DNA of 64,000 nucleotides from Streptomyces sp. CB01635 (GTDB taxonomy: Bacteria; Actinomycetota; Actinomycetes; Streptomycetales; Streptomycetaceae), in assembly GCF_002803065.1 (NCBI RefSeq), contig NZ_NNBL01000004.1, positions 253,831 to 317,830 of the forward strand, read 5' to 3'. Below the pieces are notes generated by a model. That model worked only from the letters and a program-made list of their open reading frames with translations, had not been told where the DNA came from and did no database searches. Position numbers and translations under genes: made by a program. Each line of letters opens with the position of its first letter. Position 1 is the first letter of the stretch. Positions 60,105 through 64,000 of the stretch are shown here, one piece after another.

Positions 60105-60139
60105 GCGCACGTTTCCCGGAAGTCTCGGAAATCGTGCGC
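60105..60139 (+). terminator. Hairpin after the DedA gene
   Basis: GCGCACG-TTTCC pairs with GGAAAT-CGTGCGC, with one bulge. It lies 29 bases after the DedA stop and ahead of the MMPL transporter gene. Confidence 0.6.
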
Positions 60140-60231
60140 TGAGGGCCGAAATCCATTTTCGCCGACCACCGCCGACGTCACGCGACACAGACGTTTGCCA
60201 CACGCCATTTGACTGATTCAGGGAGACAGAA

Positions 60232-62427
60232 GTGTTTGCCGCTATCGGAAAGTTCACCGCGCGGCGCCGGAAATGGGTCGTCACCGCGGCGGCCGTCTTC
60301 ACGCTGTTCGCCGGCGTGTGGGGCACCGGGGTCTTCGGCTCGTTCACCGGCGGAGCCGGCTTCGACGACCCGGCCAGCGAGTCCGTCCAGGCCGACAAGG
60401 TCCTCGACGGCGCGCTCGGCCGCGAGTCCAACGACCTCATCGTGCTGTACGAGTCGAAGGACAAGGGCGCCACGGTCGATTCCTTCGGCACGGCAGTCCG
60501 TGCCGCACTCGACGACGTCCCGCGCGCCGACATCGCCCGCCTGGACTCGTTCTGGCACCCCGGCACCCAGAACCCGAGCGCCTACGTATCAAAAGACAAC
60601 CAACAGACCTACGCCACCGTCCAGTTCACCAGTGACGACGACCAGAAACAGGTCGCGGCACTGGAGAAGATCAGGGACGACTTCACGGCCGACGGCGTCA
60701 CCGTCCGCTACGGCGGCGTCGCCGCGATGACCGACCAGGTCAACACCCTCACCGGCTCGGACATCGCGCGTGCCGAAATGCTCTCGGTCCCGATCCTGCT
60801 GATCCTCCTGGTCCTGATCTTCCGCAGCGCGATCGCGGCGCTCCTGCCGCTGGCCGTCGGCTCGTTCGTGGCGCTGGGCTCCTTCGTCGTGCTCCGCGTT
60901 CTGACGATGTTCACCGAGATCTCCGGCACGGTCATCAACGTCATCACGATCCTCGGCCTCGGCCTGGCGATCGACTACGCGCTCTTCCTCGTCAACCGCT
61001 TCCGCGAAGAACTCCACGCGGGCGCCGACGTCGACAGGGCCGTGGAGCGCGCCACCGCGACGGCGGGCCGCACGGTCGCGTTCTCCGGCGTCGCCGTAGC
61101 GATCTCGTTTGCCGGACTGGCCTTCTTCCCCTCCCGCTTCCTCTCCTCGATGGGGTACGCGGCGGTCGCCGTAGTCGCGTTCGCGGTGGTCGGCTCCCTC
61201 ACGCTCCTCCCCGCCCTCCTGAGCTGCACCGGGCACGACATCGACAAGTGGCGCATCCCGCTGGGCGGCAGGAACCGCGCCCCCAAGCCGGAGAACGAAG
61301 GCCGCTGGTACCGCACAGCGCACGCGGTCATGCGGAAGCCGCTGCTCTCCTCCCTGGCGGTCGTCGCCGTCCTCGTAGGACTGGGCGCACCGCTCCTGGG
61401 CGTCAACTGGGCACGCCCCGGCGAGTGGGTGCTGCCCTCCGACGCGGACGCGAAGGTGGTCGGCAAGACGCTGGCGTCGGACTTCGGCACAAACCCCGCA
61501 CAGATCATGACGTCGGTGCTCCAGGGCTCCACCGGCCCCGTGGACCGCGCCGAAGCAACGGCCTACGCAGCCGAGTTGGCCGACGTGGACGGCGTAGCCT
61601 CGGCGACCCCCACGGCGTTCGAGGGCAACGACGCGCGCATCACGCTCCGCTACACGCCGGACGCCATGTCCGACGCCGCGCAGAGCATGGTCCACGACCT
61701 GCGCGCCACGGCGCCCCCGGCCGGCGCGGACGCACTCCTGACGGGTATGCCGGCGTCCCGGGCCGACATCGTCGGCATGATCGGCGACCGCCTCCCATGG
61801 ATGGCCCTGTTCGTCGCGGTCGTCTCGTTCCTGGTCCTCTTCATGGCCTTCGGCTCCCTGCTCCTCCCGCTCAAGTCGGTGATCCTCAACCTCCTTTCGC
61901 TCCTGGCCGCGTTCGGGGCGATCAAGTGGATCTTCCAGGACGGCCACCTCTCAGGGCTCCTCGACTTCGAGCCGATCGGCGCGGTGGACGCCAACTTCCC
62001 CGTCCTGGTGGTGGCGATCGCGTTCGGCCTCGCGATGGACTACGAGGTGTTCCTGCTCTCCCGCGTCCGCGAGGAGTGGGAGGTGAGCGGCGACCCGGTC
62101 GAATCGGTGGCGCTCGGCGTCCAGCGCACAGCCAAGATCATCACGAGCGCGGCGCTGCTGCTCGTCGTGGTCGTCGGCGGCTTCATGGCCTCCTCGATCC
62201 TCTTCATGAAGATGATCGGGGTCGGCCTGGTCATCGCGGTCCTCGTGGACGCCACGATCGTACGAGGCCTGCTGGTGCCCGCGACGATGGCGCTTCTGGG
62301 CCGGTGGGCCTGGTGGGCACCGGCCCCACTGGCCCGCTGGTGGTCGAAGTACGGCTTCCGCGAGTCCTCGGCCCCGCCGCCCCCGCCGACGCCCGCACCG
62401 GCACCGCGCTCAGAGGCGCTGCGGTGA
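60232..62427 (+). CDS. MMPL/RND-family transporter
   Basis: A 731-residue transporter with two repeats of one helix, a ~150-residue external domain and five helices. Signature elements are the GLGLAIDYALFLVNRFREEL segment in the first half and AFGLAMDYEVFLLSRVREEW in the second, each with the proton-relay Asp-Tyr pair. Members export lipids, siderophores or drugs using the proton gradient. GTG 60232 has AGGGAGA upstream. The C terminus is Pro/Ala-rich. A tiny membrane protein gene overlaps its stop. Confidence 0.93.
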   Translation: MFAAIGKFTARRRKWVVTAAAVFTLFAGVWGTGVFGSFTGGAGFDDPASESVQADKVLDGALGRESNDLIVLYESKDKGATVDSFGTAVRAALDDVPRADIARLDSFWHPGTQNPSAYVSKDNQQTYATVQFTSDDDQKQVAALEKIRDDFTADGVTVRYGGVAAMTDQVNTLTGSDIARAEMLSVPILLILLVLIFRSAIAALLPLAVGSFVALGSFVVLRVLTMFTEISGTVINVITILGLGLAIDYALFLVNRFREELHAGADVDRAVERATATAGRTVAFSGVAVAISFAGLAFFPSRFLSSMGYAAVAVVAFAVVGSLTLLPALLSCTGHDIDKWRIPLGGRNRAPKPENEGRWYRTAHAVMRKPLLSSLAVVAVLVGLGAPLLGVNWARPGEWVLPSDADAKVVGKTLASDFGTNPAQIMTSVLQGSTGPVDRAEATAYAAELADVDGVASATPTAFEGNDARITLRYTPDAMSDAAQSMVHDLRATAPPAGADALLTGMPASRADIVGMIGDRLPWMALFVAVVSFLVLFMAFGSLLLPLKSVILNLLSLLAAFGAIKWIFQDGHLSGLLDFEPIGAVDANFPVLVVAIAFGLAMDYEVFLLSRVREEWEVSGDPVESVALGVQRTAKIITSAALLLVVVVGGFMASSILFMKMIGVGLVIAVLVDATIVRGLLVPATMALLGRWAWWAPAPLARWWSKYGFRESSAPPPPPTPAPAPRSEALR

Positions 62428-62621
62428 CGTTGCACTCCGCAGGGCGGGCGGGTGAGGCGCCGAGCACGGAGGCGCCCGGCCCGGCCGCCCTGCGCCGTCT
62501 GCGTCGGATGCTTGCTCTGATCCATACCTCGCACAGCGCAGCAACCACGGTGTGGGCCTTTGCGGGCGCCATTCTCATCGCGCCGGCGGTGGGCTGGTAC
62601 ATCCGGATGAATCTCACCTGA
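62424..62621 (+). CDS. 65-residue membrane protein coupled to the MMPL transporter
   Basis: The GTG at 62424 overlaps the MMPL stop as GTGA, the usual sign of translational coupling. The product has a Gly/Ala/Pro-rich N terminus, a basic stretch (LRRLRRMLALIH), one clear transmembrane helix (ATTVWAFAGAILIAPAVGWYI) and a short tail. I do not recognise the family. A subunit or regulator of the transporter is the simplest reading. An internal ATG (residue 29) would still give the helix. Codon use is normal for this genome. Confidence 0.6.
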   Translation: MTLHSAGRAGEAPSTEAPGPAALRRLRRMLALIHTSHSAATTVWAFAGAILIAPAVGWYIRMNLT

Positions 62622-62740
62622 GGCGCGCTCCAGATTTTTCGGAGTTCGGTGGTCTGCGGATGTCGAGAACGCGCCACCGGCTCCGTCCCAGGGACATCAG
62701 CGGCCACTACCGGCCGCACGAGGAAGAAGGAGAAACCAGC

Positions 62741-63181
62741 ATGGCGATTCAGCGGATGGACAACGTCGGCATCGTCGTCGAGGACATGGATGCCGCCATC
62801 GCGTTCTTCGTGGAACTCGGTATGGAGCTGGAGGGCAGGGCGGAGGTCGAGGGCCTCGTCGCCGACCAGTGCACCGGACTCGACGGCGTCCGCTGTGACA
62901 TCGCGATGGTCCGGACCCCGGACGGTCACAGCCGGCTCGAGCTGGCGAAGTACCGCAGCCCCGCGGTGATCGGCGCCGGGCCGCGCAACCGGCCGCACAA
63001 CATTCTGGGCACGCACCGCGTCATGTTCGCCGTCGACGACATCGAGGACACCGTTGCCCGCCTGCGCCCTCACGGCGCCGAACTCGTCGGCGAGATCGCC
63101 CGGTTCGAGGACAGCTATCTGCTCTGCTACCTCCGCGGCCCGGAGGGCATCATCGTCGGACTGGCCGAGCAACTGCACTGA
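62741..63181 (+). CDS. VOC-family (glyoxalase/bleomycin-resistance fold) protein
   Basis: A 146-residue protein with two beta-alpha-beta-beta-beta modules: MDNVGIVVEDMDAAIAFFVELGMELEG opens the first, RVMFAVDDIEDTVARLRPHGAELVGE the second. Potential metal residues include Glu in SRLELAKY and Glu in PEGIIVGLAE. Lactoylglutathione-lyase-like, but function within VOC cannot be named. AAGGAG lies 8 bases before ATG 62741. 120 bases after the small membrane protein. Confidence 0.9.
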   Translation: MAIQRMDNVGIVVEDMDAAIAFFVELGMELEGRAEVEGLVADQCTGLDGVRCDIAMVRTPDGHSRLELAKYRSPAVIGAGPRNRPHNILGTHRVMFAVDDIEDTVARLRPHGAELVGEIARFEDSYLLCYLRGPEGIIVGLAEQLH

Positions 63182-63235
63182 GAAGGAGAAACCGAACCAC
63201 GCAGCCGAACGGAAGCCATGAGACGGACCTCGGAG

Positions 63236-63255
63236 AGAGGTGGCTCGCCACCTCT
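63236..63255 (+). terminator. Terminator after the VOC gene
   Basis: AGAGGTGG-CTCG-CCACCTCT, 55 bases after the stop, followed within ten bases by CGTTTATT. Confidence 0.75.
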
Positions 63256-63619
63256 GAAGTCGTTTATTAGCGTGGCGGCAACTTTGCAACTCTGCCCATA
63301 TCGGGGCGTATTGATCGCGAGAGTGTGGGCCAAAATCGCCGACGACCCTCAGCCTCAGCTGTGATCGCGGTCGGCTCCGCGGCTTTGGGCGGGAACTGCC
63401 GTGGGGCGAGTGATCATGGCCACATGGTGGCTGCGCGGCGGCGGGCGCACGCCGCCGCGGCGCCGACCGACCCGCCGCCAAGAACTTCGACACGTATGCG
63501 ACACGGCGACCCGCAGAAACCCGGTGACGGCCGGACAGCCCCGGACCCACCCCGTGATCGTCGGGGGAGTGGCCGGGGCTTCTGTGCGTGTACGGAAAGG
63601 GCCCCTGACCAGCAGAAAT
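63256..63619. other. Intergenic region without a supported gene
   Basis: About 360 bases. An AT-richer block (about 63262-63335) looks promoter-like. AGCCCCGG (63537-63544) and CCGGGGCT (63573-63580) form an inverted repeat that could be a back-up terminator for the tRNA transcript. Reading frames present are Arg/Pro/Thr-rich and lack ribosome sites. Confidence 0.4.
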
Positions 63620-63637
63620 GCCCTACCGAAGTAGGGC
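63620..63637 (-). terminator. tRNA terminator with UUCG loop
   Basis: On the minus strand GCCCTAC-TTCG-GTAGGGC begins 11 bases after the tRNA 3' end and is followed by ATTTCTG. A UUCG tetraloop makes this short stem very stable. Confidence 0.75.
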
Positions 63638-63647
63638 CGATGAGAGG

Positions 63648-63720
63648 CGCCCCCGGCAGGACTCGAACCTGCGGCCAAGCGCTTAGAAGGCGCCTGCTCT
63701 ATCCACTGAGCTACGGGGGC
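63648..63720 (-). tRNA. tRNA-Arg, anticodon UCU
   Basis: A complete 73-base cloverleaf on the minus strand. The acceptor stem is GCCCCCG/CGGGGGC, the D arm has GCTC/GAGC, the anticodon stem GGCGC/GCGCT closes the loop CTTCTAA with anticodon TCT, and the T arm GCAGG-TTCGAGT-CCTGC is standard. CCA is not encoded. It reads AGA, a rare codon in this G+C-rich genome. Confidence 0.95.
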
Positions 63721-64000
63721 CGGTGTGTGGCCGGTGGCTCGGGACGGATGTGGGGGAGATCCGTGACCTTGCCGGGACCAAGGATAGGGCTCCCGGATCC
63801 CTGTCCCTGCTGCTTCGCCTCCGTGGCACGATGTGGAGGTTCGGTGAAGCGGTCCTGATAATCGCAGGCAGGTACGAATCTTGCACCGCTTTTGGCGTCT
63901 CACGCCCCGGGTGTTGTGCACTCGTTATGCCTGCGCCCCAGTCGTCCCTTCCGTCCCATGGACCGGATGGGCCGCATCGGCGCGCAGAGACGTCCATATG
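63721..64000. other. Right-edge region without a complete gene
   Basis: 280 bases. Upstream sequence of the tRNA (promoter expected within 63721-63780) and an AT-richer block around 63855-63890 (TGATAATCGCAGG, then TACGAATC) that could be the promoter of a gene beyond the window. No supported coding sequence. Confidence 0.35.

Overview
The window reads as a piece of a Streptomyces chromosome, or that of a very close relative. G+C is very high with G/C-rich third codon positions, GTG starts and 4-base GTGA/ATGA gene overlaps are common, and there are many Tat and lipoprotein signals, LacI/TetR/LysR/MerR regulators and carbohydrate gene sets. I saw no in-frame TTA codon in the main genes. Both ends are cut: an ABC exporter gene enters from the left, and the last 280 bases past a tRNA-Arg hold no complete gene.

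Layout. 1-7 kb: end of a double ABC exporter, a small secreted protein, a secreted tripeptidyl aminopeptidase, a lipoprotein and a Tat-exported family 3 glycosidase. 7-13.3 kb: a LysR regulator divergent from an EamA permease that is coupled to an EPSP-synthase paralogue, then a TIM-barrel isomerase and a Tat-exported phosphoesterase/phospholipase C. 13.3-17.7 kb: a LacI regulator facing a three-gene operon (Gfo/Idh/MocA oxidoreductase, DUF993 protein, sugar isomerase) that looks like a carbohydrate or cyclitol pathway. 18.2-24.5 kb: a candidate small RNA, then a ribose operon (lacI-type regulator, rbsA, a fused rbsC-rbsB, rbsK, rbsD). 24.6-29.3 kb: an unknown Cys-containing protein, a RecD2-like helicase and citrate synthase. 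29.6-33.5 kb: a copper module (copZ, copA, CsoR-type operator) and a PrsW-type protease. 33.6-35.6 kb: an alcohol dehydrogenase, a GNAT enzyme and a 65-residue helix-turn-helix protein. 35.8-43.1 kb: a myo-inositol catabolic cluster (iolE-like, then iolC, aldolase, iolB, iolD, mmsA). 43.5-51 kb: an APC permease, a broken acetyltransferase, a serine hydrolase fused to an ABC ATPase with its permease, and a VWA lipoprotein. 51-53.3 kb: a 46-residue basic peptide gene with its own strong terminator, beside an ABC exporter. 53.3-57.7 kb: an aldo/keto reductase, an SCP2 protein, a TetR regulator and an acyl-CoA synthetase, with TTAC-N6-GTAA sites at both regulated promoters. 58-64 kb: MerR, a methyltransferase, a DedA protein, an MMPL transporter with a coupled 65-residue membrane protein, a VOC protein and tRNA-Arg(UCU).

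The genes form several independent nutrient modules: extracellular peptide, chitin/peptidoglycan and phospholipid breakdown; ribose import with phosphorylation; inositol conversion to acetyl-CoA-level products; and copper efflux. Most are set beside their own regulator or carry a recognisable operator. I found no polyketide or non-ribosomal peptide genes, CRISPR array, transposase or prophage.

The points most worth a second look are the promoter-stem-terminator unit at 18.2 kb (candidate ~95-nt RNA), the peptide/exporter pair at 51.2 kb, overlapping leader hairpins before the glycosidase, two genes whose 3' ends are duplicated just downstream, and two transport fusions that join an extracytoplasmic domain to a transporter subunit.
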